A stretch of DNA of 64,000 nt, taken from contig NZ_CP139148.1 in assembly GCF_034058155.1 (NCBI RefSeq), forward strand, positions 3,100,001-3,164,000. Direction: 5' to 3'. The notes beneath the pieces were generated by a model. The model was not told the origin of the DNA and made no database searches. It saw nothing but the letters and a program-made list of their open reading frames with translations. Positions 1-9,574 of the stretch are shown one piece after another (the first letter of the stretch is position 1; every line of letters begins with the position of its first letter). The position numbers and the translations under genes were made by a program. Source of the stretch: Flavobacterium sp. KACC 22761 (GTDB lineage Bacteria > Bacteroidota > Bacteroidia > Flavobacteriales > Flavobacteriaceae).

Positions 1-1400
1 ATAAAGCCGTAATTTTAGGAGGAAGCCCTTTCTCTGTAAGAGGAGAAGATGCACCACATCCTGATTTATCACAAATTAGAGGTAAAATGCCTTTGCTTGC
101 TGTTTGTTATGGAGCACAATATTTAGCTCATTTCAGCGGTGGAGAAGTGGCAGCTTCAAATACTAGAGAATACGGAAGAGCTAACTTGTCTTATATTAAA
201 GATGGTGAAACTTTCTTTGAAGGAGTTTCAGAAAACAGCCAAGTTTGGATGAGCCATAGCGATAGTATCAAAGCGCTTCCAACAAATGCTGTAAAATTAG
301 CAAGCACGCATGACGTAGAATATGCAGCTTATAAAATTGAAGGCGAAACTACTTATGCAATTCAATACCATCCAGAAGTTTACCATTCAACAGATGGAAA
401 ACAGATGTTAGAAAACTTCTTGGTTAAAATTGCTGAAGTTCCGCAAAACTTTACTCCAAATGCTTTCGTTGACGAAATGGTAGCAGAATTAAAAGAAAAA
501 CTTGGGAACGATAAAGTAGTTCTTGGTTTATCTGGAGGAGTAGATTCTACTGTAGCAGCTGTTTTATTAAACAAAGCAATCGGGCAAAATTTATACTGTA
601 TCTTCGTTAACAACGGACTTTTACGTAAAAACGAATTCCAAAATGTATTAGATCAATACAAAGGAATGGGATTAAACGTAAAAGGTGTAGATGCAGGAGA
701 TCGTTTCCTTGGCGAATTAGCTGGAATTAGCGATCCAGAAACAAAACGTAAAACAATTGGTCGTGTATTTATCGAAGTTTTTGATGATGAGTCACACTTA
801 TTAGAAGACGTAAAATGGTTGGCACAAGGAACAATTTACCCAGACGTAATTGAATCAGTTTCGGTAAAAGGACCATCTGCAACTATTAAATCGCACCACA
901 ACGTTGGTGGATTGCCAGATTATATGAAATTAAAAATTGTAGAACCGCTTAGAATGTTGTTTAAAGACGAGGTTCGAAGAGTAGGAGCTACATTAGGAAT
1001 CGATCCTGAATTATTAGGAAGACACCCTTTTCCAGGACCAGGATTATCTATCAGAATTTTAGGAGATATTACTCCAGAGAAAGTTAGAATTTTACAAGAT
1101 GTAGATTCTGTATTTATCGAAGGCTTAAAATCTTGGGGATTATACGATAAAGTTTGGCAAGCTGGAGCAATTTTGCTTCCTGTAAATTCTGTTGGAGTAA
1201 TGGGCGATGAGCGTACTTATGAAAAAGTTGTAGCGCTTAGAGCGGTGGAATCAACAGATGGTATGACTGCTGACTGGGTTCATTTACCTTACGATTTCTT
1301 GATGAAAGTATCAAACGACATCATCAATAAAGTAAAAGGCGTGAATCGTGTTGTTTACGATATTAGTTCAAAACCACCTGCAACAATTGAGTGGGAATAG
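1..1400 (+). CDS. guaA: GMP synthase (glutamine-hydrolysing), 5'-truncated by window edge
   Basis: This enzyme converts XMP to GMP in the cytosol, using glutamine and ATP. The reading frame is open from base 3, so the gene begins outside the window; about 465 codons are present and roughly 40-45 N-terminal residues are missing compared with the usual length near 510. The class I amidotransferase part shows the nucleophile motif LLAVCYGAQ and the His/Glu motif IQYHPEVYH. It is followed by the PP-loop ATPase motif [10 protein letters not shown] and the C-terminal dimerisation domain ending in KPPATIEWE. No key residue is missing in the visible part. A LysM gene follows on the same strand after about 60 bases. 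Identification is secure from these family motifs. Confidence 0.97.
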   Translation, partial: KAVILGGSPFSVRGEDAPHPDLSQIRGKMPLLAVCYGAQYLAHFSGGEVAASNTREYGRANLSYIKDGETFFEGVSENSQVWMSHSDSIKALPTNAVKLASTHDVEYAAYKIEGETTYAIQYHPEVYHSTDGKQMLENFLVKIAEVPQNFTPNAFVDEMVAELKEKLGNDKVVLGLSGGVDSTVAAVLLNKAIGQNLYCIFVNNGLLRKNEFQNVLDQYKGMGLNVKGVDAGDRFLGELAGISDPETKRKTIGRVFIEVFDDESHLLEDVKWLAQGTIYPDVIESVSVKGPSATIKSHHNVGGLPDYMKLKIVEPLRMLFKDEVRRVGATLGIDPELLGRHPFPGPGLSIRILGDITPEKVRILQDVDSVFIEGLKSWGLYDKVWQAGAILLPVNSVGVMGDERTYEKVVALRAVESTDGMTADWVHLPYDFLMKVSNDIINKVKGVNRVVYDISSKPPATIEWE

Positions 1401-1461
1401 TAAGATTTTTCAAATTAAGGCGTTACATTTGTTATGCCTTAATTTTTTAAACCTACTATTT

Positions 1462-3378
1462 ATGAGAGAATTTTTAACGTTTTTTCTTGTCTTTATTTTG
1501 TCTTTTAACAGAATAACTGCACAAGATTCATTTATTGAGCACAAAATTCAAAAGGGAGAAACCGCGTATTTTATAGCCCAAAAATATAAGGTTTCGGTTG
1601 ATGAAATCTTTAAATTCAATCCCGAATCTCAAAATGGAATCAAAGACAATCAGATTATTAAGATTCCGGTTCATTCTTCAGAAAAAATAAAATCAGATCA
1701 ACAAATTACTCATATTGTTGGCGAGAAAGAAACACTTTACGGTTTATCAAAAAAATATCATGTTTCTCAAGAAGCACTTCAGGAAGCCAATAAAGAAATT
1801 CTTGCCAGCGGACTTCAGGTTGGTCAGGAATTAGTTATTCCGCAAAATTCTTCAAATCTTTCGAAAATTGAAAATATAAATACTTTAAAAGCTTCACATC
1901 TTGTTGTTGCTAAGGAATCTTTATTCAGCATTGCGAGACAATACAATGTTTCGGTTGAGGATCTAGAAAATCTGAATAAGGATATTTTGATTAACGGTTT
2001 GCAGATTGGTCAAACCATTTCAATTCCGAATAAAAAGAAAACTTTGGACGGAAGAGTTCGCGTTATTAATCAGGAAACTATTTTTCATGTTGTTGAGCCA
2101 AAGGAAACCAAATTTTCGATTGCAAAGAAATATAGAATTTCGATCGATCAGCTTGAATCTCAAAATCCCGAAATCGTAAACGGATTAATTGTTGGAAATA
2201 AATTGGCTATCAATACCGCAGCAATAAAACCAGCAAATGAAAGCGAAGAATTGATGCTTGCTTTGGCCGAAAAACAAGTTGTAGTCGAAAAGACAAAAGC
2301 TAAAACAATTGAAATTGAAGATTTGAAAGACCGATTGGTTGTTCAGAAGGAAATGAATCAGAAAATCATAAAAATTAATGATTTGAAAGTAAATCTGAAT
2401 GACATGAATGGTTCCAAAGAAAATTCAGTTGAAAAACTTCGATTGGTTCTAGAGGCAAATAAAAATGTTCAGGATATTTTGATGACCAAATTGGATTCGC
2501 TTGTAACTGCGATGAACAATGATTTGAACGAGTTAAAACGTATGGATATTTTGAATGTTGAAGAATCTAAAAGATTAGAAAAACAATCTTCAGAGGGAAT
2601 CAGCAAAACAAACGAATTGTCTTCTCAGTTGAAAAAAGAATTGGCAGAAAATAGAAAAGCATACGCCGGTCTAATGAATAAAGTAGAAAAAATAGCCGTT
2701 GAAGAAAATCAGGAATACAAGAAGAAAATCCGCGAAAGCGAGAAGAATAATAATGTGACTTCAATTCAGCAAAGACTTTCTTTGGAAGAAATCAAGCGTT
2801 ACAAAATCGAACAGGAGCAAGGCGATGCTCAAAACCAGCTTTTGATTGCCAAAATCGATTCATTGGATACTCAAAAACAAATTGAAGTAAAAAGACATAT
2901 CAGCAAAGCTTCCTATTATAGTATGGAAGCTCGAAAATTTGATGACAAACTAGCTTTGATGAAATTGAAAAAGTATCAGGATGAAGCGATTAAAAAACAA
3001 AATAAATCGGGTGTTTCTGAGGCTTCAAAAACGGTTTCATTAGAAGAAATGAAACGCGAATTAGAAGAAAATCCGCTTAAAACAGATAAAACGGTAAAAG
3101 TTGAAGTTTTTGATAATCTTAAAGAAGTTTCAAACGGTTATTACTTAGTTTTAGGTATATTTACAGACGCAACACTTCGCGATAAGCTTATCATGAAACT
3201 TATTGATTCTGGTGATTTTAACGCAAGTTTCTTTTTCAATATAAACAGTCTTTCGTATTATGTTTACTCGGATAAGTTCGAAAACATGGAAGAAGTTTTG
3301 TATAAATGCAAGAAAAAGGAGGAAGATGAGTTATATAAAGAAATAATTATTGCTAAAGCAGAAATCGATCTGAGATAA
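1462..3378 (+). CDS. Secreted LysM-repeat protein with coiled-coil and C-terminal SPOR-like tail
   Basis: This is an exported protein that probably binds peptidoglycan. The chosen ATG gives a clean signal peptide (MREFLTFFLVFIL... ending near ITAQ). The open frame extends 38 codons further upstream, but those codons overlap the end of guaA and would bury the signal. Four LysM repeats follow, recognisable by cores such as KGETAYFIAQKY, KETLYGLSKKY, KESLFSIARQY and KETKFSIAKKY. The middle (roughly residues 250-540) is Lys/Glu-rich and predicted coiled coil by eye. The last ~80 residues (GYYLVLGIFTDA...) resemble a SPOR or SprF-neighbour type tail. A second LysM gene follows about 100 bases downstream, so the pair may work together in the envelope. 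The exact role is unknown; the LysM call is firm. Confidence 0.85.
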   Translation: MREFLTFFLVFILSFNRITAQDSFIEHKIQKGETAYFIAQKYKVSVDEIFKFNPESQNGIKDNQIIKIPVHSSEKIKSDQQITHIVGEKETLYGLSKKYHVSQEALQEANKEILASGLQVGQELVIPQNSSNLSKIENINTLKASHLVVAKESLFSIARQYNVSVEDLENLNKDILINGLQIGQTISIPNKKKTLDGRVRVINQETIFHVVEPKETKFSIAKKYRISIDQLESQNPEIVNGLIVGNKLAINTAAIKPANESEELMLALAEKQVVVEKTKAKTIEIEDLKDRLVVQKEMNQKIIKINDLKVNLNDMNGSKENSVEKLRLVLEANKNVQDILMTKLDSLVTAMNNDLNELKRMDILNVEESKRLEKQSSEGISKTNELSSQLKKELAENRKAYAGLMNKVEKIAVEENQEYKKKIRESEKNNNVTSIQQRLSLEEIKRYKIEQEQGDAQNQLLIAKIDSLDTQKQIEVKRHISKASYYSMEARKFDDKLALMKLKKYQDEAIKKQNKSGVSEASKTVSLEEMKRELEENPLKTDKTVKVEVFDNLKEVSNGYYLVLGIFTDATLRDKLIMKLIDSGDFNASFFFNINSLSYYVYSDKFENMEEVLYKCKKKEEDELYKEIIIAKAEIDLR

Positions 3379-3475
3379 AATTTGAGGCGGAATTAACACT
3401 GGCCCGAATCTTGCTTTGACAAGAATTTAGTAACTTGTTTTTGAATTAAAAATAAAATTGTTTTAAGTCCTATTT

Positions 3476-5578
3476 ATGAAATATTATTCAACATTATTGT
3501 CTTTGGTTTTTTTTGTAACCTGTTCGGCTTTTTCTCAGGAAAAGGTAGTGAAATATACAGTTACAGGCGGAGAAACAATAAACCAGATTGCCGTAAAATT
3601 TAAAGTTACGCCTTATGATATTTATGCATTAAATCCAGATGCTAGAAATGGAGTAAAACCAAATACTGTTTTGCTGATTCCTGCAAGTGGCAATAAAACA
3701 GCAGTAAAATCTGAGACTGCTGTGGCAAAAACAGCCGCTAATTCGCAAGAAATTATTCACGAAGTAGAGTCAAAAGAAACTTTTTGGAGGATTGAACATA
3801 AATACGGAATTTCGCATGAAGCATTAATAGCGGCAAACCCATTTTTAGAAAAAGATGGTATTCAGGCTGGACAAAAATTAGTAATTCCAGCTAAAGGTTC
3901 AGTTCCCAAAACGGCAGCAACAGCAAAATCAGCTAAAAATTTAGCTCAAGAAAAATATGTTTATCATGATGTTTTGCCTAAAGAAACGAAATTTGGTATT
4001 GCAAACAAATATGGCATTTCTGTTGCAGAATTAGAAAAACGTAATCCTGAAATTGTTCAGAATTTGCCAATTGGTTACAGATTAACGATAAAAGGAACAG
4101 CACCTAAAACGGAAGCGGCACCAATTGCAAATACCGCAAAACCTGCTGAAACTAAAAAAGCAGATGCGCCTAAAAAAGCCACAACTTATATGGAGTATCA
4201 AGTGAAGCCGAAAGAGACTTTTTATAGTTTAGGAAGAACATTTCATTTGTCGCAAGATGAATTAGTCGCTTTGAATCCGTCACTTTCTGAAGGTGTAAAA
4301 GAGGGAATGGTTTTGAAAGTTCCGACAGGATATTTAGCGCCACAGCCAATTATTGCACAAGCACAACCAGCTGAAAAAATTGTTGAAAAAGCGGTAGAAA
4401 AACCAACTATAAATACTGCAGATGCACCAAGCGGTATTAAAATTGTTGATAAAGTAAAATCTGAAACGGTTTCTGCAGATCCTGAAGTCGTAGAATTGAC
4501 AAAGAAAAGAGGTCAGACAGAGCGCCAGAAAGTGGTTTTGTTATTGCCGTTTAATTTGGCGAAACTGCAAAGTGATACAACGAGTTTGGCGACAAAAGTT
4601 AAAAATGATAAATTTTTAAACATGACGCTTGATTTCTATTCCGGAGCAATGATGGCAATTGATTCGGCTAAAGCTTTGAAATTGCCGATTGATGTTTCGA
4701 TTTACGATTCGGGAGAAACCAAAACGTCATCAAATATTTCGAGTTTGATTGCACAGAATAAATTGCAGAATGCAAATGCCGTGATTGGCCCATTTTATCA
4801 AAATAATGCCGAAGCGACTGCAAACATGTTGCGTTCAGATAGTGTTCCGGTGATTTCACCTTTATCAAAAGATACTGCAAATCCAATTGATAATTTGTAT
4901 CAAGCGATTCCGTCAAATGATGTAGTACGTAACGCAGTTTTTGATTATATGCGCGCCAAAAACGGAAATATTGTAGCGGTTGTTGACAAGAAAAAAGAAT
5001 CTGTAATCAACTATATTAAACAAAACCAAAAAGGAGTTGTATTTGCTACATTGACAGAAACGGGTGGTTTAGATGTTGCAAACTTAAAAGGTTTGTTGCT
5101 TCCTGGACGCATGAATTATGTAGTGATGGAAACTGGAAATACGGCAATGGTGAAAGCAACAATAAAAGCGTTGCTTGATTCACAAAAAACATGTCAGGTG
5201 CAATTGGTGATTTTAGAACCAAACAGCACCTTGGATACAGATGAAATTAGTTTTGATAATTTAATTAAATTGAAGTTGATGTATCCGTCTGTGACACGCG
5301 AAAGCAGTGAAGTTGGAGCTATGATTTTCAAAAAAGAATACCGTTTGAAAAATAAAGTAAATCCGAATGTTTATGCAACAAAAGGATTTGATGTTACTTT
5401 TGATACCATGATGCGTTTGGTTCAAGGGAAAACATACCAAGAAACGGCCGATTTAATGACCACAGAACAAGTGGACAATAAATTTCAATATTACAAAAAA
5501 GAAGATGGAGGACACGCAAACAAAGGTGTTTACATTTTATATTACGACAGCGATTTAACTTTAAAAGCAGCAAACTAA
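3476..5578 (+). CDS. LysM protein with periplasmic-binding-protein-like C-terminal domain
   Basis: The 700-residue product starts with a signal peptide (MKYYSTLLSLVFF...SAFSQ) and carries four LysM units (GETINQIAVKFKV, KETFWRIEHKYG, KETKFGIANKYG, KETFYSLGRTFH) separated by Ala/Lys/Pro-rich linkers. From about residue 345 onward the sequence looks like a type 1 periplasmic binding protein fold (RQKVVLLLPFNLA, DFYSGAMMAIDSAK, ANAVIGPFYQNNAEA). Proteins of this layout are common in Flavobacteriia beside guaA; from family knowledge they are envelope proteins and not proven transporters. Its stop codon shares one base with the start of the OsmC gene (TAATG), which indicates translational coupling. 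What the binding domain recognises cannot be told from sequence. Confidence 0.85.
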   Translation: MKYYSTLLSLVFFVTCSAFSQEKVVKYTVTGGETINQIAVKFKVTPYDIYALNPDARNGVKPNTVLLIPASGNKTAVKSETAVAKTAANSQEIIHEVESKETFWRIEHKYGISHEALIAANPFLEKDGIQAGQKLVIPAKGSVPKTAATAKSAKNLAQEKYVYHDVLPKETKFGIANKYGISVAELEKRNPEIVQNLPIGYRLTIKGTAPKTEAAPIANTAKPAETKKADAPKKATTYMEYQVKPKETFYSLGRTFHLSQDELVALNPSLSEGVKEGMVLKVPTGYLAPQPIIAQAQPAEKIVEKAVEKPTINTADAPSGIKIVDKVKSETVSADPEVVELTKKRGQTERQKVVLLLPFNLAKLQSDTTSLATKVKNDKFLNMTLDFYSGAMMAIDSAKALKLPIDVSIYDSGETKTSSNISSLIAQNKLQNANAVIGPFYQNNAEATANMLRSDSVPVISPLSKDTANPIDNLYQAIPSNDVVRNAVFDYMRAKNGNIVAVVDKKKESVINYIKQNQKGVVFATLTETGGLDVANLKGLLLPGRMNYVVMETGNTAMVKATIKALLDSQKTCQVQLVILEPNSTLDTDEISFDNLIKLKLMYPSVTRESSEVGAMIFKKEYRLKNKVNPNVYATKGFDVTFDTMMRLVQGKTYQETADLMTTEQVDNKFQYYKKEDGGHANKGVYILYYDSDLTLKAAN

Positions 5579-5979
5579 TGACATCAAAAGTAACCTATTT
5601 AGGCGATTTAAGAACAAGTTCAATTCACGTGCAATCTGGAAGCGAAATCATTTCAGATGCACCTCTAGATAATAACGGAAAAGGAGAGGCATTTTCTCCA
5701 ACAGATACTGTAGCAAATGCTTTAGCAAGCTGTATGATGACGATTATGGGAATCAAAGCTCGAGACATGGAGGTAGATTTTGTAGGTTCTACAGCAGAAG
5801 TAACAAAAATAATGAATGCAGAACCAAGACGAATTGGAGCAATCGAAATTATTTTTCAAATGAAAAGCAATGCTGATGAGAAAAGCAGAACAATTTTAGA
5901 ACGTGCTGCAATGACTTGCCCGGTATTTTTAAGTTTAAGCAGTGAAATTGAAAAGAAAATTAGTTTCAATTGGAATTAA
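5578..5979 (+). CDS. OsmC/Ohr-family protein (YhfA-like)
   Basis: This small cytosolic protein (133 aa) belongs to the OsmC family of thiol-dependent peroxide-reducing proteins. It shows the family layout: an N-terminal beta region, the segment FSPTDTVANALASCMMTIMG with the first Cys, and the second conserved Cys in AMTCPVFLSL. Members reduce organic or inorganic hydroperoxides through these two cysteines. Its length is typical for the YhfA-like subgroup. The start overlaps the stop of the upstream LysM gene by one base, so it is probably the last gene of that operon, and a strong hairpin terminator follows 23 bases after its stop. Peroxide reduction is inferred from the family; the substrate is not visible. 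Confidence 0.88.
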   Translation: MTSKVTYLGDLRTSSIHVQSGSEIISDAPLDNNGKGEAFSPTDTVANALASCMMTIMGIKARDMEVDFVGSTAEVTKIMNAEPRRIGAIEIIFQMKSNADEKSRTILERAAMTCPVFLSLSSEIEKKISFNWN

Positions 5980-6002
5980 TTTTTGAATGAATATTAATAA
6001 GG

Positions 6003-6029
6003 AGCTGTCTCAAAAGGACAGCTTTTTTT
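6003..6029 (+). terminator. Rho-independent terminator after the OsmC gene
   Basis: A 7-bp perfect stem AGCTGTC/GACAGCT with a 7-nt loop is followed by a run of seven T. It lies directly downstream of the + operon. Confidence 0.85.
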
Positions 6030-6080
6030 GTAAGCTTCGGAGAAGCAAAATATCTATAGAAAAGAATATTTATGCAAAAT

Positions 6081-6129
6081 AAAGCTCCAGCGGAGCGACA
6101 TCTTTGATATGTCGCTCCGCTGGAGCTTT
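6081..6129. repeat. 21-bp perfect palindromic element between convergent genes
   Basis: The two arms (bases 6081-6101 and 6109-6129) are exact reverse complements around a 7-nt loop. The arms begin AAAGCTCCAGCGG and the right arm ends in a T run. It sits between the OsmC gene (+) and the GH35 gene (-), close to a smaller hairpin GCTTC-GGA-GAAGC at 6034-6046. Its G+C content is much higher than the surroundings, which suggests a dispersed REP-like element; it would also terminate transcription from both sides. Confidence 0.8.
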
Positions 6130-6217
6130 TTCTCATTTATTTGATTTAAATTCTATAAATATTTTACCCCGCTCGGGTTATAAAGTATCTACTTATTCTA
6201 GATTTTTTTATAGCTTT

Positions 6218-8074
6218 TTACCCTTTTTCTGGTTTTAAATCTTCTAAAATTGGTGTTGCAATCGTTTTTACTTCTTTTTGCATGGTTGAGTTTTTTTGCT
6301 CAAAAATGGTAATTTGATTTTTACCTTTATTAAGCCAACAACCCGGAACATATAGAGTTTGTTGCGGACCAACACTCCAATAACGACCGATATTTATACC
6401 GTTTATAAAAACAATTCCTTTTCCCCAATCTCTCATATCGAGAAAAGTATCTCCAGTTTTTTTCAAATTGAAAGTACCTTGATATAAGGTTGGACGATTT
6501 GCTTTCGCAGAATTTTTGTAAATGGCCAAATCGGGTTCTGTATTCATAGGCAGTTTGTACATTTCCCAATTTCCGGTAATGGTTTCTCCATTGATAATTA
6601 CAGAACTGATGATGCCTTTATTATTTGAATTAATTTGAGAACCGTAATTGATGCGTCCCATATTTTCAACTATAATATCTAAAGTGGCATTAAAAGGAAC
6701 TTCGATTTCGCAGCTGTAATTTTTGTAGTAACGGTTTAATTCGGCAACCTTTTTTCCGTTTAAATAAACTATGGCATAATCTCTTAAACCATTTAATTCT
6801 AATTTTCCGCTGATTGGTTGTGTGAATTTTTTACTGTACCAAACATAACCATGACCTTGATTTAATTGCTCAAATGTTTGCGGATTATCTTCAATTACAG
6901 GATCAATTTTCGATTTTAAATCTTCTAAATCAATAGCTTTCGTTAAAGAGATATTCGGAATTGTAATTACCGGAATCTGATCTGGAATATTGGGTGTTTC
7001 TGTATTTTTTAAAAGCTCTCTTAAAGCATTATATTTCGGAGTTGCCCAGCCTGCCTCACTTATTGGTGCATCATAATCATAAGAAGTCATATCAGGCTGA
7101 ATGTCGTGTTCTTTGTCATAATTAGCGCCAGAAGTAAATCCGAAATTGGTTCCTCCGTGAATCATATAATAATTGAAAGAAACTTGATTGTCCAGATATT
7201 TTTTGGTTTGACGAACGGTTTGTTCCGGCTTCTGAATTGGGAATGGTTCTGCCCAATGATCTAGCCAACCCGGATAAAACTCGGCAACCATGTAAGGCCC
7301 TTTTCCATCATGAAATTGATGTACGACTTTTTTGAGTTTTGCCACATCATCTTCGCCGTTTGCAGTTGGTAATGCACCAGGCAAAGCACCGCCTTCAAAA
7401 AGCCAGCTTCCGTCAGAAGTGAAAAACGGAACTTCAAATCCAACATCTTTTAATTGCTGAAAAACGGCAGCACTGTATTTTTTATGTTCGTCAAGCGGAA
7501 TATCTTTTCGTTGTGAAACATACGAACCAAATTCATTTTCGCCTTGAACCATGATAATTGGTCCTCCTTTCGTGATTTGCAAATTGGCAACTTGTTTGTA
7601 TAATTCGGTAAAATAAGCTTTTGTTGCAGCCAAATATTGTGCATTATTTCCGCGAATAACCATATTTGGAACATTCTGTAGGAACCACGGATAACCTCCA
7701 AATTCCCATTCGGCACAAACATACGGACCCGGGCGTAAAATCACGAATAAACCTTCTTCTTGAGCAGTTTTTATGTATTCGGCTAGGTTTTTATTACCGG
7801 TTTTAAAATCCCAAACGCCCGGTGAAACTTCATGATAATTCCAGAAAACGTAAGTTGCAACAGCATTTAATCCCATTGCTTTCATCATTTTTAGGCGATG
7901 TCTCCAATACGGTTGCGGAATTCGCGAATAATGCATTTCTCCAGAGTGAATTTGTATGGGTTTTCCATTTAAAAGAAAATTTCCATCGCTAATTGCGAAA
8001 GTTTGTTTGTTTTGTGCCGATGCGTCGAAAAATAAGCAACAAGCGATAAAAAGAAATAAAGCTATTTTTTTCAT
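6218..8074 (-). CDS. Secreted beta-galactosidase, glycoside hydrolase family 35
   Basis: This 618-aa enzyme should remove terminal beta-linked galactose in the periplasm or at the surface. The chosen ATG gives a signal peptide (MKKIALFLFIACCLFF...SAQ); 14 further in-frame codons upstream are ignored because they would precede that signal. The GH35 signature GGPIIMVQGENEFGSY is present, with E181 as the expected acid/base, and MVAEFYPGWLDHW provides E265 as the expected nucleophile. The N-terminal barrel contains RPGPYVCAEWEFGGYP, and beta-sandwich domains follow to the end. It is the last gene of the ten-gene SusC/D operon, followed by the palindromic terminator region. The family call is firm; the natural linkage is inferred. 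Confidence 0.93.
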   Translation of the reverse strand: MKKIALFLFIACCLFFDASAQNKQTFAISDGNFLLNGKPIQIHSGEMHYSRIPQPYWRHRLKMMKAMGLNAVATYVFWNYHEVSPGVWDFKTGNKNLAEYIKTAQEEGLFVILRPGPYVCAEWEFGGYPWFLQNVPNMVIRGNNAQYLAATKAYFTELYKQVANLQITKGGPIIMVQGENEFGSYVSQRKDIPLDEHKKYSAAVFQQLKDVGFEVPFFTSDGSWLFEGGALPGALPTANGEDDVAKLKKVVHQFHDGKGPYMVAEFYPGWLDHWAEPFPIQKPEQTVRQTKKYLDNQVSFNYYMIHGGTNFGFTSGANYDKEHDIQPDMTSYDYDAPISEAGWATPKYNALRELLKNTETPNIPDQIPVITIPNISLTKAIDLEDLKSKIDPVIEDNPQTFEQLNQGHGYVWYSKKFTQPISGKLELNGLRDYAIVYLNGKKVAELNRYYKNYSCEIEVPFNATLDIIVENMGRINYGSQINSNNKGIISSVIINGETITGNWEMYKLPMNTEPDLAIYKNSAKANRPTLYQGTFNLKKTGDTFLDMRDWGKGIVFINGINIGRYWSVGPQQTLYVPGCWLNKGKNQITIFEQKNSTMQKEVKTIATPILEDLKPEKG

Positions 8075-8156
8075 TGTGTAGTGATAAGATTTGCTTGAAA
8101 ACAGACAAGAGGACAAATATAAACTTTGCCCTCTTGTCTTCCTAACTAACCAATAT

Positions 8157-9533
8157 TTATTCTGAAAACTCTAATTTTTTCAATTTATTCCAACCTCCTC
8201 TTGTGAAATCTGGAATTTCTACGGGTGCAGAATTATTGTCTAATGAAATTTCTGTCAATGGACCTAAACAAGACCATTCGGCTAAATCGTAAACATCCAT
8301 ATCTAATGGAAGCCCTTTTTGAAGGCAGTGAATTAAACGATAATCCATAATAAAATCCATGCCACCGTGACCGCCTACTTTTTTGGCTTGTTCTTCAATT
8401 CCTTTGGCAATTGGGTGTTTGTATTTTTCCATTAAAGCTTTTTTAACTTCTTCGGGAACAAAAGAATGTGCGCTTAATTTTTCATGATTTGGTTTTACAT
8501 CGTCGCCAAGTTCTTTTCCGTCAAGCGCATAACCTTCCAAAGGATATTTATTAGCAAAACCTTTTGTACCGCTCAATTGATACATTCTACTGTATGGGCG
8601 AGGAGAAGTAACGTCGTGCTGAATTTGAATTGTTTTTCCATTTTCAGTACGAATCATCGTCATAGTATGATCTCCATTTCTAAAATCTTTAATTTCCTGA
8701 CCTGATTTTTCTTTGATATAAGCAGGATTTCCAACGGCTTTTGTATCCATAGAAACCAGGAAATTCATTTTGTCACCACGGTGAATATTTAGTGCCTGAC
8801 ACGCAGGTCCCATTCCGTGTGTCGCATAAATATCGCCACGGTGTTTGATATTGTAATCCATTCTCCAGTTGTTCCAGTATTCTCCCCAGAAAGGCTGTAA
8901 ACCGTGAATGTAAGAACCTTCAGCATGTAGAATTTCACCAAATAAACCTTGCTGAGCCATATTCAAAGTAGTCAATTCGAAGAAATCATAAACGCAGTTT
9001 TCCAATTGCATACAATGTTTTCTCGTTTTTTCTGAAGTATCAATCAACTCCCAGATTTCTTTCATAGTCAAAGCGCCCGGAACTTCAATTGCTACGTGTT
9101 TTCCATCTTTCATGGCCTGAACTCCAATTACGGCATGATGAAGCCAATCTGTTGCTACATAAACTAAATCTACATTTGGCAGCGCTGTAACTTTTCTCCA
9201 AGCATTTTCATCGCCATAAAATTCTTGTGCTTTTGGAAATCCCGCTTTTGCCAAAATTTCATTGGCTTTTGACGTGTTTTCCTGCTTCATGTCGCAAAGT
9301 GCTATAATTTCAACACCTGGAATATGTGTCATGCGTTCTACAGCGCCTGGTCCGCGCATTCCTAAACCAATGAAAGCAATACGAACGGTTGGAATAGCAG
9401 GTGCAGACATTCTAAGAACATCTTGCTGTCCTTTTGGCCTTGATGGTGTTTTGGTCTTGATCATTTGCGCCGAGACTGTCCAGCCAAATAAAATACAAAC
9501 GATTAAAAAGAGTTTTAAAATACGAGTTTTCAT
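8157..9533 (-). CDS. GH109-like exported Gfo/Idh/MocA-fold protein (putative alpha-N-acetylgalactosaminidase)
   Basis: This is a 458-aa exported protein with an NAD-binding Rossmann domain (VRIAFIGLGMRGPG, GxGxxG type) followed by the C-terminal domain of the Gfo/Idh/MocA family. Several segments recall GH109 alpha-N-acetylgalactosaminidases, which cleave with a bound NAD+: YATHGMGP, NIHRGD, GHGGMDF, MDVYDLAEW and EIPDFTRGGW. The histidine of YATHGMGP falls in the region that holds the catalytic His in the family, from memory. The N-terminus (MKTRILKLFLIVCILFG...SAQ) looks like a Sec signal without a twin-arginine motif, which is unusual for a protein that needs NAD. It sits between the GH35 and DUF3472 genes. 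A plain sugar oxidoreductase is the main alternative. Confidence 0.75.
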   Translation of the reverse strand: MKTRILKLFLIVCILFGWTVSAQMIKTKTPSRPKGQQDVLRMSAPAIPTVRIAFIGLGMRGPGAVERMTHIPGVEIIALCDMKQENTSKANEILAKAGFPKAQEFYGDENAWRKVTALPNVDLVYVATDWLHHAVIGVQAMKDGKHVAIEVPGALTMKEIWELIDTSEKTRKHCMQLENCVYDFFELTTLNMAQQGLFGEILHAEGSYIHGLQPFWGEYWNNWRMDYNIKHRGDIYATHGMGPACQALNIHRGDKMNFLVSMDTKAVGNPAYIKEKSGQEIKDFRNGDHTMTMIRTENGKTIQIQHDVTSPRPYSRMYQLSGTKGFANKYPLEGYALDGKELGDDVKPNHEKLSAHSFVPEEVKKALMEKYKHPIAKGIEEQAKKVGGHGGMDFIMDYRLIHCLQKGLPLDMDVYDLAEWSCLGPLTEISLDNNSAPVEIPDFTRGGWNKLKKLEFSE

Positions 9534-9574
9534 GCGTGGTTATTTATTTTTTTGATTATTTAAAGCAATCATTT

